Part shown: in pieces, positions 9,266-17,473 of the stretch
Layout of the letters: the number at the start of each line of letters is the position of its first letter
Position numbering within the stretch: position 1 is the first letter of the stretch
Assembly: GCA_023404495.1 (NCBI GenBank)
Contig: JAEYBE010000048.1
Coordinates: forward strand, 62,001 to 126,000
Source of the DNA: Actinomycetes bacterium
GTDB taxonomy: Bacteria; Actinomycetota; Thermoleophilia; Solirubrobacterales; JACPNS01
Reading direction: 5' to 3'
Length of the DNA: 64,000 bases
Position numbers and translations under genes: made by a program
Notes under the pieces: generated by a model
Told to the model about the DNA's origin: nothing
Databases searched by the model: none
Seen by the model: the letters and a program-made list of their open reading frames with translations, nothing else

Positions 9266-9274
9266 GGGCGATCC

Positions 9275-10549
9275 TCAGGCGACCGCTAGCTGATCTGAAT
9301 CTTCGTCGTAGACGCGGCTCGATGGACCGGCCGCGCGCGGCGGACCGAATTCGCCGGGCATCTGCTCGCCGGGCGTGAAGCCGACCGCGATCGCGGCCTT
9401 CTGGAGCACCTTTGCCGCGTCGGCAAGCTCATCGGGCTTGTGTGAAGCCATCACCGCGCAGCGGATTCGGCTCATCCCGTCAGGCACTGTCGGCGGGCGG
9501 ATTGCCTGCGCAAATACTCCGCGCTCAAGCGCCTCCTGGGACATCTTCAGTGCAAGCTCTGGCGCGCCGATCACCAGCGGCACGATCTGTGCTGCGCCGT
9601 CGCCGCTGGCGTCTGTCGCAACGTCGAATCCACGGCGGGCGAGCTCGCGTCGGAAGAACTCGGCGTTCTGCCGCAGGCGCGTGACACGGCGTGGCTGTTC
9701 GATCAAGATTTCGAGCGCTTCGGCCGCCGCGGCAACGACCGGGGGAGCCGGCGCGGTGCTGTAGATGAAGCTCCTCGCGGAGTTCACAAGAAAGCGGGCC
9801 ATCTGGGTGTCGCAGGCCGCGAAGGCGCCGTACGAGCCGAGCGCTTTGCTCAAGGTGCCGACGATCACGTCGACCTCGCCGCTCAGGCCGAGCGCGGCGA
9901 CTGCGCCTTGGCCGAGTTCGCCGGTCGTGCCGGTGGCGTGGGCTTCGTCGACGAGCACGCGCACGTCGTGGTTGTTGGCCAGCTCGACGATGCCCTCGAG
10001 TGGGGCGATGTCGCCGTCCATCGAGAAGACGCTGTCGGTGACGATGATGCTCGCGCGTCCGCGCGCCTGGCGCAGGCCCCAGGCGAGGTGTTCGAGGTCG
10101 CCGTGGTCGTAGATGAAGGTCTCGGCGCGCGAGAGCCGGCATCCGTCGACGATCGAAGCGTGGTTGAGCTCGTCGGAGAAGATCACCTCGCCGGCCTGGC
10201 TGAGCGCCGGGATGATCCCGGTATTGGCCATATAGCCGCTGCCGAAGAGCAGTGCCGCCTCGGTGCCCTTGAACTCAGCAAGGCGCGACTCAAGGCGGCG
10301 GTGCACGGTCATGTTGCCGCTGATCAGACGCGAACCGGAAGATCCGACGCCCCAGCGCCGCGCGGCATCTGCAGCGGCCTCGCGCACGCGGGGGTGGTCG
10401 GCGAGCCCGAGATAGTTGTTTGAGCACATCACCAGGACCGGCTTGCCGTCGAGCAGCACGCGTGCGCCTTGCGGTCCGGAAATCAACCGCATCCGGCGAT
10501 ACAGGCCCTGGTCTTCGAGGGCGTTTAGATGTTGCTCAAGGTCAGTCAT
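9275..10549 (-). CDS. bioF: 8-amino-7-oxononanoate synthase BioF
   Basis: 424 residues starting at MTDLEQHL; further in-frame starts up to 10594 lie in weaker context. BioF is a PLP-dependent alpha-oxoamine synthase that condenses pimeloyl-ACP or -CoA with alanine. Landmarks: SNNYLGLADHPRV, RLISGNMTVHRRLE, ALLFGSGYMANTG, DELNHASIVDG, DSVFSMDGD, VDEAHATG and the PLP lysine in GTLSKALGSYG. The C-terminus carries an extra ~30-residue tail (GEFGPPRAAG onwards) beyond the usual family end. It is the first gene of bioF-bioD-bioA-NUDIX. Confidence 0.93.
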   Translation of the reverse strand: MTDLEQHLNALEDQGLYRRMRLISGPQGARVLLDGKPVLVMCSNNYLGLADHPRVREAAADAARRWGVGSSGSRLISGNMTVHRRLESRLAEFKGTEAALLFGSGYMANTGIIPALSQAGEVIFSDELNHASIVDGCRLSRAETFIYDHGDLEHLAWGLRQARGRASIIVTDSVFSMDGDIAPLEGIVELANNHDVRVLVDEAHATGTTGELGQGAVAALGLSGEVDVIVGTLSKALGSYGAFAACDTQMARFLVNSARSFIYSTAPAPPVVAAAAEALEILIEQPRRVTRLRQNAEFFRRELARRGFDVATDASGDGAAQIVPLVIGAPELALKMSQEALERGVFAQAIRPPTVPDGMSRIRCAVMASHKPDELADAAKVLQKAAIAVGFTPGEQMPGEFGPPRAAGPSSRVYDEDSDQLAVA

Positions 10550-10594
10550 TGTTGCGGTCCCCATCCGTGGGCGGGAGGCCCCCAGATGAGGCAT

Positions 10595-10621
10595 AAACTA
10601 AGCGGTCGCCCGGACGGTCAA
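10595..10621 (-). promoter_or_regulatory. Candidate promoter of the bioFDA operon
   Basis: On the minus strand TTGACC (10616-10621) is followed after 15 bases by TAGTTT (10595-10600). Read with a 17-base spacer the -10 would be GTTTAT. It lies about 46 bases before the bioF start in the gap after the enoyl-CoA hydratase gene. I found no BirA-type palindrome. Confidence 0.35.
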
Positions 10622-10655
10622 ACCCGCTTGGACACTGGCAAAGGTGACCGGTCAG

Positions 10656-11477
10656 TCAGGTCCCCGTCCACTCCGGCGGACGCTTCTCGGCAAACGCCCG
10701 GACGCCCTCGTGAAAATCGTTGCTGAGGAAGCAATCGCGGCGAAGGTCGACGAGCTCCTGTCGCAAGTCCGGGTCGATCGGAGCGTGGGCCAAAAGGGTG
10801 TTGATCACCCGCTTGTTGCCCTTCAATGACAGTGGTGCGTTGGCCGCGATCGATTCGGCCATCACGATCGCATCCGGGCCGACCGCCTCGGCCTGGCGCA
10901 CGTAATTGACCAAGCCCCATTTGAGCGCACGGTCGGCGCTGATGTTCTGGGCGGTGAAGAAGAGCTCGCGTGTGCGCGCCGGGCCGATCGTCTGAATGAA
11001 CTTGTCGAGTCCGTCGTAGCTGTAGACGAGGCCGAGCTTGGCTGGCGGCATCCCGAGCTTCGCGCCTTCCGCGCAGATCCGTATGTCGCAGGAGAGCGCG
11101 AGCTCTAGGCCCCCGCCGATCGTGTGCCCGTTGAGTGCTCCGATCGTCGGGAACGGGAAGTTCGTGACGGCCTCGATCGCCGCGGTGAACGGGTGGGCGA
11201 CCAACTTCTCGGCCTCCTCTGCGAAGCGATCGTCGGGCAGGCCACCGATGTCGTAACCGGCCGAGAAAACGCTGCCCGTGCCCGTGACGATCAGGCAGCG
11301 GGCGTCGATCTGCGGGACGGTCTCGGCGATCGCGTCGAGGATCTCCTGATCGAGCGCGCCGCGCTTGTCCGGATTTGCGATGCGTAGGCGCGCGACGTGG
11401 CCTGCCGGCTCGTCGTAGATCAGCTTGCCGCTGGCGAGTTCCTTGCGATTGACCGCTTCGGGCATGTCGTGGGACAT
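10656..11477 (-). CDS. Enoyl-CoA hydratase/isomerase family protein
   Basis: 273 residues of the crotonase fold. The CoA-binding and oxyanion-hole segments are visible: RIANPDKRGALDQ, VFSAGYDIGGLP, and ALNGHTIGGGLELALSCDIRI with the GGG oxyanion loop. PPAKLGLVYSYDGLDKF occupies the region with the second catalytic Glu of hydratases. The Tyr-Ser in place of the usual Pro-Gly-Glu makes simple hydratase activity doubtful, so another crotonase reaction (isomerase, decarboxylase, hydrolase) is possible. It lies between the biotin carrier gene and bioF on the same strand, 27 bases after the carrier stop. Confidence 0.85.
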   Translation of the reverse strand: MSHDMPEAVNRKELASGKLIYDEPAGHVARLRIANPDKRGALDQEILDAIAETVPQIDARCLIVTGTGSVFSAGYDIGGLPDDRFAEEAEKLVAHPFTAAIEAVTNFPFPTIGALNGHTIGGGLELALSCDIRICAEGAKLGMPPAKLGLVYSYDGLDKFIQTIGPARTRELFFTAQNISADRALKWGLVNYVRQAEAVGPDAIVMAESIAANAPLSLKGNKRVINTLLAHAPIDPDLRQELVDLRRDCFLSNDFHEGVRAFAEKRPPEWTGT

Positions 11478-11504
11478 GACCCGAGAGTAATGCGGCGGGC
11501 GAAG

Positions 11505-11720
11505 CTAGTCGTCGAGCACGACCAGCACGTCACCTTCGGAGACGGACTGGTTTTCGCTGCAGCGAATCTCTTTGACGACGCCGTCGTCCTCGGCCTCGAC
11601 CGGCATCTCCATTTTCATCGACTCGAGGATGACCACAGTGTCGCCCTCGGAGACCTCGTCGCCGACGGCGACCTCGATCTTCCAGACGGTTCCAGTGATG
11701 TGGGCTTCGATATCGCTCAT
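11505..11720 (-). CDS. Single-domain biotin carboxyl carrier protein (71 aa)
   Basis: A complete 71-residue biotinyl/lipoyl domain. The modification site is ESMKMEMPV, with Lys36 in the central hairpin and the conserved flanking methionines. It starts at MSDIEAHITGTVW and ends at VLVVLDD, so there is no N-terminal extension as in AccB. Free-standing carriers of this size serve acyl-CoA or oxaloacetate-type carboxylases whose carboxylase and transferase subunits are separate proteins. A matching carboxyltransferase lies at 25.9 kb and biotin synthesis genes lie directly downstream. No biotin carboxylase gene is in the window. Confidence 0.9.
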   Translation of the reverse strand: MSDIEAHITGTVWKIEVAVGDEVSEGDTVVILESMKMEMPVEAEDDGVVKEIRCSENQSVSEGDVLVVLDD

Positions 11721-11780
11721 GTCGCCTCTCGATGACGTTCGTTTGCTGCGTCGTGGACGCCTGACAACATACCGGTCCAG

Positions 11781-12485
11781 ATGGCGGAGCAAGCAGTCAA
11801 GGTGGGCCACGTGATTGTGGCCGCGCGCAATGAGGCTGACCGGATCGCGGAGACGGTCGCGGCGCTCGCTGAGGCGTTCCCCAGAACGCAGGTGATCGTC
11901 GCCGATGACGGCTCCGAGGACGACACCGGCGCGGTTGCGCTGGAGGCCGGTGCGATCGTCGTCGGTGGCGCTGAGCACCTTGGAAAAGGTGGCGCGGCGA
12001 CGCTTGGCGCCGAGCGCGCGCTGGCCGACGGGCCGCCTTCAGAAGGCGCTGTGGTGCTGCTCGCCGACGCTGATCTGGCACGATCTGCCGCGCGGCTCGC
12101 CCCGCTGGCCCAGGCGGTGGCCGACGGCGAGGCCGATTTGACGGTGGCGGTTTTCGCCAGCCGCGTCGGCGGGGGTTTCGGGTTCGCGTTGGGCTTTGCG
12201 CATTGGGCGATTGAGCGGCGCTGTGGACTGGATACGACTGCACCGATCTCTGGGCAGCGCGCGCTCAGCTACGAGGCGCTGCGCGCGGTGACGCCGTTTC
12301 ATGCGAAGTTTGGAATGGAGATCGGGATGACTGTCGATGCCGTGCGCGCTGGACTTACGGTTCGCGAGATCGAGCTCGACCTTGCACACCGCGCGACCGG
12401 GAAGTCTTTCGCCGGCTTCGTGCATCGCGGACGGCAACTGCGCGATTTTGTTCGCGTCTACATCGAGACCGGGAGATCCAAGTGA
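11781..12485 (+). CDS. Family 2 glycosyltransferase-like protein
   Basis: 234 residues with the GT-A fold opening of family 2: VIVAARNEADRIAETV, then VIVADDGSEDDT holding the nucleotide-binding aspartates, and HLGKGGAAT. LLADADLAR supplies the DxD-type metal motif. It ends with FAGFVHRGRQLRDF. The shortness and the DGSxDDT pattern resemble glucosyl-3-phosphoglycerate- and dolichyl-phosphate-type transferases; donor and acceptor are unknown. Its stop overlaps the GTG start of glpK by four bases, so the two are coupled. Confidence 0.8.
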   Translation: MAEQAVKVGHVIVAARNEADRIAETVAALAEAFPRTQVIVADDGSEDDTGAVALEAGAIVVGGAEHLGKGGAATLGAERALADGPPSEGAVVLLADADLARSAARLAPLAQAVADGEADLTVAVFASRVGGGFGFALGFAHWAIERRCGLDTTAPISGQRALSYEALRAVTPFHAKFGMEIGMTVDAVRAGLTVREIELDLAHRATGKSFAGFVHRGRQLRDFVRVYIETGRSK

Positions 12486-13972
12486 TCCTCGCGCTGGACG
12501 AAGGCACAACTGGCAGCAAGGCGCTGCTGCTCGGCGAGGACGGGCGGATCATCGCCACTCGTCAGCACGAGTTCACGCAGCACTTTCCGCGTCCCGGTTG
12601 GGTCGAGCACGACGCTGACGAGATCTGGCAGGTGACCAGCGGTGTCGCCGCAGAGGTGCTCGCGGCCGCCGGTGCGCGCGCCAGCGACCTGAAGGGAGTG
12701 GGGATCACCAATCAGCGCGAGACGGTCGTGGTCTGGGAGCGAGACAGCGGCCGCCCCCTCCATCGGGCGATTGTCTGGCAGGACCGGCGCACCGCTGAGC
12801 GCTGCCGGGAGCTTGTTGAGGCAGGCCACGCCGAGCTTGTCCGCAGCCAGACCGGGTTGACGATCGATCCGTACTTCTCAGCCAGCAAGATCGAGTGGCT
12901 GCTGAAGAATGTCGAGGGCCTCGCAGACAGGCCCGCCAGTGAGGTGTGCTTCGGCACGATCGACTCCTGGCTCGCTTACAAGCTGACAGGCCGGCACGTC
13001 ACCGACTATTCCAATGCCGCCCGCACGATGCTCTTTGACATCAACCGCCTGTGCTGGTCGGATGAGCTCTGCGCATTGTTCGGCGTCGATGAGGCGTCGC
13101 TACCCGAGGTCTTGCCGTCGCTTGGCGAGTTCGGCGAGACCGACCCGGGACTGCTCGGCGGCGCGGCGATTCCTTTGGGCGGGATCGCCGGCGATCAGCA
13201 GGCCGCGTTGTTCGGGCAGGCTTGCTTTTCGCCGGGCAAGGCAAAGAACACCTATGGGACCGGCAGTTTCGTGCTGATGAACGTCGGCGGCGAGGCGCCG
13301 GCGCCGGCAGAGGGACTGATCGGGACCGTTGCGTGGGGCACCGGCTCCGACGCGACCTATGCCTACGAGGCCAGCGTCTTCGTCTCGGGCGCGGCGGTGC
13401 AGTGGCTGCGCGACGGGTTGGGATTGTTCGCCGACGCGCGCGAGACGGAAGCGCTGGCGCGCTCGCTCGACTCAAATGACGGTGTGTACTTCGTGCCGGC
13501 GTTGGTCGGGCTTGGATCTCCCTATTGGGATCCAGACGCGCGCGGTGCGCTGATGGGGCTGACGCGCGGGACCACGCGCGCGCACTTCGCGCGAGCGGCC
13601 CTCGAGGCGATGGCTTACCAGACTGTCGACGCGGTGCGCGCGATGGAGGCGGCGGCAGGGATCGCGCTCGGCGAGCTGCACGCCGACGGCGGCGCAGTCG
13701 CAAACCACTGGCTGATGCAGTTCCAGGCCGACGTGCTCGGCGCTCCGGTTGTCGTTCCGGAGATCACCGAGACGACGGGATTCGGTGCCGGGATGATGGC
13801 CGGGATCACCGCTGGGAGCTGGACTGCCGCTGAGGTCGAATCGCTTTGGCGCGAGGAATTCCGCTTTGAGCCCCAGATGCAAGAATCCACGCGCACCGCG
13901 TTGCTTGACGAGTGGTCAAAGACCGTCGAGAGCGTGCGGGATCGCGGAAACCCCGGGGACGGTCAGGAGTAG
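12482..13972 (+). CDS. glpK: Glycerol kinase
   Basis: 496 residues, the usual length. GlpK phosphorylates glycerol to glycerol 3-phosphate. Seen in order: ATP-binding LALDEGTTGSKALL, GVGITNQRETVVVW, IVWQDRRTA, SQTGLTIDPYFSASKI, GTIDSWLAYKLTG, GIAGDQQAALFGQ, NTYGTGSFVLMN, FVPALVGLGSPYWD and the late LHADGGAVANHWLMQFQAD. It is a FGGY-family enzyme with all signature regions. It overlaps the glycosyltransferase by four bases and is followed 11 bases later by an acyltransferase, consistent with feeding glycerol 3-phosphate to lipid synthesis. Confidence 0.95.
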   Translation: MILALDEGTTGSKALLLGEDGRIIATRQHEFTQHFPRPGWVEHDADEIWQVTSGVAAEVLAAAGARASDLKGVGITNQRETVVVWERDSGRPLHRAIVWQDRRTAERCRELVEAGHAELVRSQTGLTIDPYFSASKIEWLLKNVEGLADRPASEVCFGTIDSWLAYKLTGRHVTDYSNAARTMLFDINRLCWSDELCALFGVDEASLPEVLPSLGEFGETDPGLLGGAAIPLGGIAGDQQAALFGQACFSPGKAKNTYGTGSFVLMNVGGEAPAPAEGLIGTVAWGTGSDATYAYEASVFVSGAAVQWLRDGLGLFADARETEALARSLDSNDGVYFVPALVGLGSPYWDPDARGALMGLTRGTTRAHFARAALEAMAYQTVDAVRAMEAAAGIALGELHADGGAVANHWLMQFQADVLGAPVVVPEITETTGFGAGMMAGITAGSWTAAEVESLWREEFRFEPQMQESTRTALLDEWSKTVESVRDRGNPGDGQE

Positions 13973-13983
13973 TACAGAAGACG

Positions 13984-14763
13984 ATGGCGAAGATGAAAGA
14001 GCAGGTCTACGTCGACGACCGCGACTCGTCGGGCATGGAGGTCTACCACCGTCGCGTCCGGGAGCACCGTCCAAGCGCGATGTACGACCTCGTGCGCGTG
14101 CTGATGACCGCCAGCTACGGCGCGCTCGACCGCGTCTCGGCGATCGACGTGCAGAACGTTCCGCGCGCCGGCGGGACGATCTTTGTGCCCAACCACTTCA
14201 GCTTCATTGACCATTTCTTCACCGGCATCCACCTGCGACGCAAGCTGCAGTTCATGGCCAAGTCGCAGATCTTCAAGCCGCCGATGGACTTCGTGTTTTC
14301 TCACGGCGGAGTCTTCCCGGTGATGCGCGGCAAGGGGGACGACGAAGCCTTCGTGACTGCCCAGGCGATCCTCGACCGCGGCGGGATCGTGCAGATGTAC
14401 GCCGAGGGCGGCCGCTCGCGCGACTACTACCCGACTGTTGCGAAGCGCGGGGCGGGGCAGCTGGCGTTGACCAGCGGCGTGCCCGTCGTGCCGGTGGCGA
14501 TCTACGGCTCGCAGTTCATCCGCGATGTCAAGCGCCGCGGTTTTCCCAAGGTGACGGTGCGCTACGGCCGGCCCCTTCAGTTCACGCAGATCGACGAGCC
14601 CACGCGCGAGCAGCGGCAGGCCGCGTCGGAGGAGATCTTCAGGCGCGTGCTCGACATGTGGTGGGAGATGGACGCGCAACTCGAGCCCAAGTGGCGCCGC
14701 GAACTGCGCGCGAAGACCGGCGAACAACCACGCCGCACCCCACCCGAAAAGCCACCCTCGTAA
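13984..14763 (+). CDS. 1-acyl-sn-glycerol-3-phosphate acyltransferase-like protein (PlsC family)
   Basis: 259 residues from the ATG at 13984. The acyltransferase block I is NHFSFIDHFF (HX4D), block II is FSHGGVFPVMRG, block III is YAEGGRSRD and block IV is VPVVPVAIYGSQ. These define the PlsC family that transfers acyl chains to lysophospholipids or related acceptors at the inner membrane face. EGGRS replaces the usual EGTRS. It follows glpK by 11 bases and ends just before the 32-bp palindrome that probably terminates this operon. Confidence 0.87.
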   Translation: MAKMKEQVYVDDRDSSGMEVYHRRVREHRPSAMYDLVRVLMTASYGALDRVSAIDVQNVPRAGGTIFVPNHFSFIDHFFTGIHLRRKLQFMAKSQIFKPPMDFVFSHGGVFPVMRGKGDDEAFVTAQAILDRGGIVQMYAEGGRSRDYYPTVAKRGAGQLALTSGVPVVPVAIYGSQFIRDVKRRGFPKVTVRYGRPLQFTQIDEPTREQRQAASEEIFRRVLDMWWEMDAQLEPKWRRELRAKTGEQPRRTPPEKPPS

Positions 14764-14779
14764 ACAAGCCTGATTCACT

Positions 14780-14811
14780 CCATGAGGCGACCCCGCGGGG
14801 TCGCCTCATGG
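14780..14811. repeat. Perfect 32-bp palindrome between acyltransferase and RAYT genes
   Basis: The 16-base arm CCATGAGGCGACCCCG is followed immediately by its exact reverse complement. The element lies between two convergent genes, 17 bases after the acyltransferase stop, and it contains the stop codon of the transposase gene (14806-14808). It can serve as a two-way terminator hairpin. Its position beside a REP-associated transposase also makes it a candidate REP sequence. No T-run follows on either strand. Confidence 0.8.
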
Positions 14812-15444
14812 AAGATTTCCCGCTTGTTTCCGCGTGAAGCCGAGTTTGCTGTCTAGCCGCTTGCGGCTGGCGCGATCGTTGAGGTAGGTCTTGTAGTCGT
14901 CGACGCCGCCGAACACGCGTAGGCCCGGCGCAGGATCTAGCCAGTCGGGGCACTCGTCCTCGTCGATCCACGCCCTGTGGCTTGAGAATTCGTACTCGAA
15001 GCCATCTGGGTGGTTGTCGTGTACGTAGCCGACGAGCCACTTGAAGTACTTCGGGCTGTCGATCTCTTTCGACTGGACGCGGCCGTTGAAGAGGGGCTGG
15101 GTGTTGCCGTACTTTTCGTTGAAGTAGCGCGTGTATGACGACTTCACTCGATTCATCAGCGCTGCCACCGCACCTTCGCTGTGCTGCCAGACGATCAGGT
15201 GGAAATGCGTGGTCATCACGTTGAAGGCGATCAACGTGAGCTTCAAGCGCAGGTGAAGGAAGGGTCGCCCGCGAGCATCGCGCTTGGGGGTCGGGCTCAA
15301 ATGCCGCGCCACCAACCACAAGAAGTAACGCTTGTCCTCCTTGTCAACGAACACCCGCCGAGGCCGCCCATCGACCTTTGCGCCCTGATTGAAGACATGG
15401 AATCCCTGAAGCTTGCGCCGCCCGCCGATGTGTTTGCGTGGCAT
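14806..15444 (-). CDS. REP-associated tyrosine transposase (RAYT; Y1_Tnp/IS200-like)
   Basis: 212 residues. The HUH nuclease motif is THFHLIVW (His80, His82). The tyrosine helix is KSSYTRYFNEKYG, where Tyr104 or Tyr107 would attack DNA, followed by PLFNGRVQSKEID and YVHDNHP as in RAYT proteins. These enzymes nick single-stranded REP palindromes and are usually single-copy chromosomal genes rather than mobile IS200 elements. The stop codon lies within the adjacent 32-bp palindrome. The coding sequence is intact. No second transposase gene or direct target duplication is visible. Confidence 0.85.
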   Translation of the reverse strand: MPRKHIGGRRKLQGFHVFNQGAKVDGRPRRVFVDKEDKRYFLWLVARHLSPTPKRDARGRPFLHLRLKLTLIAFNVMTTHFHLIVWQHSEGAVAALMNRVKSSYTRYFNEKYGNTQPLFNGRVQSKEIDSPKYFKWLVGYVHDNHPDGFEYEFSSHRAWIDEDECPDWLDPAPGLRVFGGVDDYKTYLNDRASRKRLDSKLGFTRKQAGNLP

Positions 15445-15541
15445 GCATCCAAGTCAAGCGCCCAGTGCGTTACAACACAAGACCGCTCTGCACCAACTTT
15501 GAAACAAGCTCGCGACGATTCTGTGCCGCCGCCCGCCGCCT

Positions 15542-16441
15542 TCAGTAGACCTCGTTGAGGGAAGCGAAGAACTCCGCGTCATGCCCCGGGATCACGAGCG
15601 CGCTTGGGGTCATCTGTTTGTAGGCGCGGATCTCCCGTACTGAGCGCTTGTAGTTGTGCTCGTCGGCGAGCACGAGGGGGATATCGCCGGCGTCCAGTGA
15701 GCGCCGGGTGTAGATCGCGTCTCCGGCGATCAGGCACTCGCGGTCTTTCAGCCTCAACACCACGGACATGTGGCCGGACGTGTGCCCCGGCGTGGACACC
15801 AACGTCACCGATCCATCGCCGAACAGATCGAACGAGCGACCGAAGGTCGCAAACGAATTCACGCTCTGATCGTCGAAGTCGACGAGCTGGATGTCGTGCG
15901 CGAGATCAAACTGCCGGCGCAGATATCCACGCGCCAGTGCTTTGCCGCCGTGCGCGCTGCGCCACTCGTCCTTCGAGACGATCACCCGACAGTCCTCAAG
16001 TTCACTGAGCGCGCCGGCGTGGTCGACGTGCAGGTGGGTCATCACCACGACGTCAATACCACCGCGCGGGATCCCGAGCGCGCGCAGGCGCGCAGGCAGT
16101 GGCTGGTCTTCGTTCGCGCGCAGCCCGTACATGAACGCGGCCGCAGTGCCGACCGCCGCGCGCACGTCGTGCACGACCGCCGGTGGCAGCCCGGTGTCGA
16201 TCAGGATGCGCCCGGCCGTCGGGTGCTCGACGATGAAGACCGGACACGGCGTCCAGTGATCGAAGCGGTGACGCGCGCCGCGCCAGAGCGCTCGCGGCTT
16301 GGCAAGCGGCTGATCGATCCGTGCAAGAAAACCGAGCGGGACGCCCATCTCGCCGGTCGAGAAGGGCCGCATCGTCACATGAGCGTCGGCGCTTCCCCTC
16401 GGCAGCGGTCCGCTGAGCAGGGGTGCATCGAGCTCTTCCAT
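15542..16441 (-). CDS. Metallo-beta-lactamase-fold hydrolase, N-acyl-homoserine lactonase-like
   Basis: 299 residues. The metal motif VMTHLHVDHAG, a second His in STPGHTSGHMS, the LIAGDAIY aspartate and the final VIPGHDAEF histidine complete a dinuclear site. ILIDTGLPP and the spacing of these blocks match the AttM/AiiA lactonase-like subfamily. AHL signals are not expected in an actinobacterium, so another lactone or ester is the likelier substrate. The gene stands alone between the transposase (97-base gap without recognisable signals) and the terminator at 16.5 kb. Confidence 0.82.
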   Translation of the reverse strand: MEELDAPLLSGPLPRGSADAHVTMRPFSTGEMGVPLGFLARIDQPLAKPRALWRGARHRFDHWTPCPVFIVEHPTAGRILIDTGLPPAVVHDVRAAVGTAAAFMYGLRANEDQPLPARLRALGIPRGGIDVVVMTHLHVDHAGALSELEDCRVIVSKDEWRSAHGGKALARGYLRRQFDLAHDIQLVDFDDQSVNSFATFGRSFDLFGDGSVTLVSTPGHTSGHMSVVLRLKDRECLIAGDAIYTRRSLDAGDIPLVLADEHNYKRSVREIRAYKQMTPSALVIPGHDAEFFASLNEVY

Positions 16442-16473
16442 GGTCGAAACCTATTGCTCCGGTCGGAGGGCAC

Positions 16474-16505
16474 AAAAAAGCCCCCGCGCCAATGAGCGCG
16501 GGGGC
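16474..16505 (-). terminator. Rho-independent terminator after the short-chain dehydrogenase gene
   Basis: On the minus strand GCCCCCGCGC (16505-16496) pairs with GCGCGGGGGC (16489-16480) across a six-base loop and is followed by TTTTTT (16479-16474). It lies 34 bases beyond the stop of the dehydrogenase gene. This is the clearest intrinsic terminator in the window. Confidence 0.93.
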
Positions 16506-16538
16506 CAATCTTGCTACCGAGCGGCATCGATGCAGGCT

Positions 16539-17384
16539 CTAGAAAGCCATGCCTCCGAACATGCCGCCGGTGATGTTGAGCACCTGGCCGTGCACGTAGT
16601 TGCTGTGCGGGCTGGCGAGGAAGAAGATCGGCGCAGCCGCCTCTTCCGGGGTGGCCGGGCGGCCCAGCGGGATCAGCATGCTGGCCATCTGGCGCATCTG
16701 TTCCGGAATTCCGAGCTGGATCTGCTCGCCGTCCTTCTCGATCGTCTCGGCGTTCTCCTTGGCGGCGGTCAGGCGTGTCTCGACAAAACCGAAAGCCACG
16801 GCGTTTACGTTGACCTTGAACTGACCCCACTCCTTGGCGACGGTCTTGGTCAGACCGACGACGCCGAGCTTGCCCGCGCTGTAGTTGGCCTGGCCGGCGT
16901 TGCCGAACATGCCCGAGGTCGACGACACGTTGATGATCTTGCGGAAGACCTCTTTGCCTTCGGCGCGCTCGGCCTTGGCCGGCTCACGGAAGTAAGGGGC
17001 CGCTTCGCGGATCAGCTGGAACGGAGCCTTGACGTGGACGTTGAGCATCGCGTCCCACTGCTCGTCGGTGATTTTGTGCACCGGGGCGTCCCAGGTGTAG
17101 CCGGCGTTGTTTACGAGGATGTCGATCTGACCGAACTCGTCGATCGCCTTCTTGACGACCGCGGCCGGCGAACCCTCGGCGGTGATGTCGCCGCCGATCG
17201 AGACCGTGTTGCCCTCGATCTCGTTCGATGCCTGCTCGGCGATGTCGCCGTCGAGGTCGGTGATGACGACGTTTGCGCCGGAGCCGGCGAGCTGCTCGGC
17301 GACGGCGCGGCCGATGCCGCGGGCCGAGCCGGTGACGATGGCGGTCTTGCCTTCGAGCAGACCGGGAATCGCGAAGTCACTCAT
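16539..17384 (-). CDS. Short-chain dehydrogenase/reductase (FabG-like)
   Basis: 281 residues from MSDFAIPG at 17384. The Rossmann motif TGSARGIG lies near residues 18-25, LVNNAG follows, and the catalytic set is Ser in INVSSTSG and the YSAGK Tyr/Lys pair. The C-terminal GRPATPEEAAAPIFFLAS and QVLNITGG match FabG-type 3-oxoacyl-thioester reductases. An insertion (FREPAKAERAEGKEVF) before the catalytic serine makes it longer than the ~245 residues of classical FabG. It lies 89 bases downstream of an acyl-CoA dehydrogenase on the same strand, with a palindromic operator candidate between them. A role in beta-oxidation as a 3-hydroxyacyl-CoA dehydrogenase is plausible. Confidence 0.88.
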   Translation of the reverse strand: MSDFAIPGLLEGKTAIVTGSARGIGRAVAEQLAGSGANVVITDLDGDIAEQASNEIEGNTVSIGGDITAEGSPAAVVKKAIDEFGQIDILVNNAGYTWDAPVHKITDEQWDAMLNVHVKAPFQLIREAAPYFREPAKAERAEGKEVFRKIINVSSTSGMFGNAGQANYSAGKLGVVGLTKTVAKEWGQFKVNVNAVAFGFVETRLTAAKENAETIEKDGEQIQLGIPEQMRQMASMLIPLGRPATPEEAAAPIFFLASPHSNYVHGQVLNITGGMFGGMAF

Positions 17385-17450
17385 GGTGGTTTGGGTCACT
17401 TTCTGGTGGTTGGTGGGGACGGGCTGAAATCCGCGCGGGATGTTACTCAG

Positions 17451-17464
17451 ACCGAACGTTCGTT
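17451..17464. promoter_or_regulatory. Palindromic operator candidate (CGAACGTTCG core)
   Basis: A perfect ten-base palindrome CGAACGTTCG at 17453-17462, with one further matched pair outside a single mismatch, sits 67 bases before the dehydrogenase start and ten bases beyond the acyl-CoA dehydrogenase stop. Palindromes with this type of core are common operators of TetR-family regulators of lipid genes. No such regulator is encoded nearby. Confidence 0.4.
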
Positions 17465-17473
17465 TTGTTGTTC

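Noticed and set aside
14806..15444. Mobile IS200/IS605 insertion sequence
   Set aside because: No accessory tnpB, no left-end/right-end hairpin pair and no sign of a recent insertion; sequence features fit the domesticated RAYT group better.
15542..16441. Quorum-quenching role for the lactonase-like hydrolase
   Set aside because: Only the general metallo-beta-lactamase motifs support it. No signalling genes are near, and acyl-homoserine lactones are not expected in this lineage.
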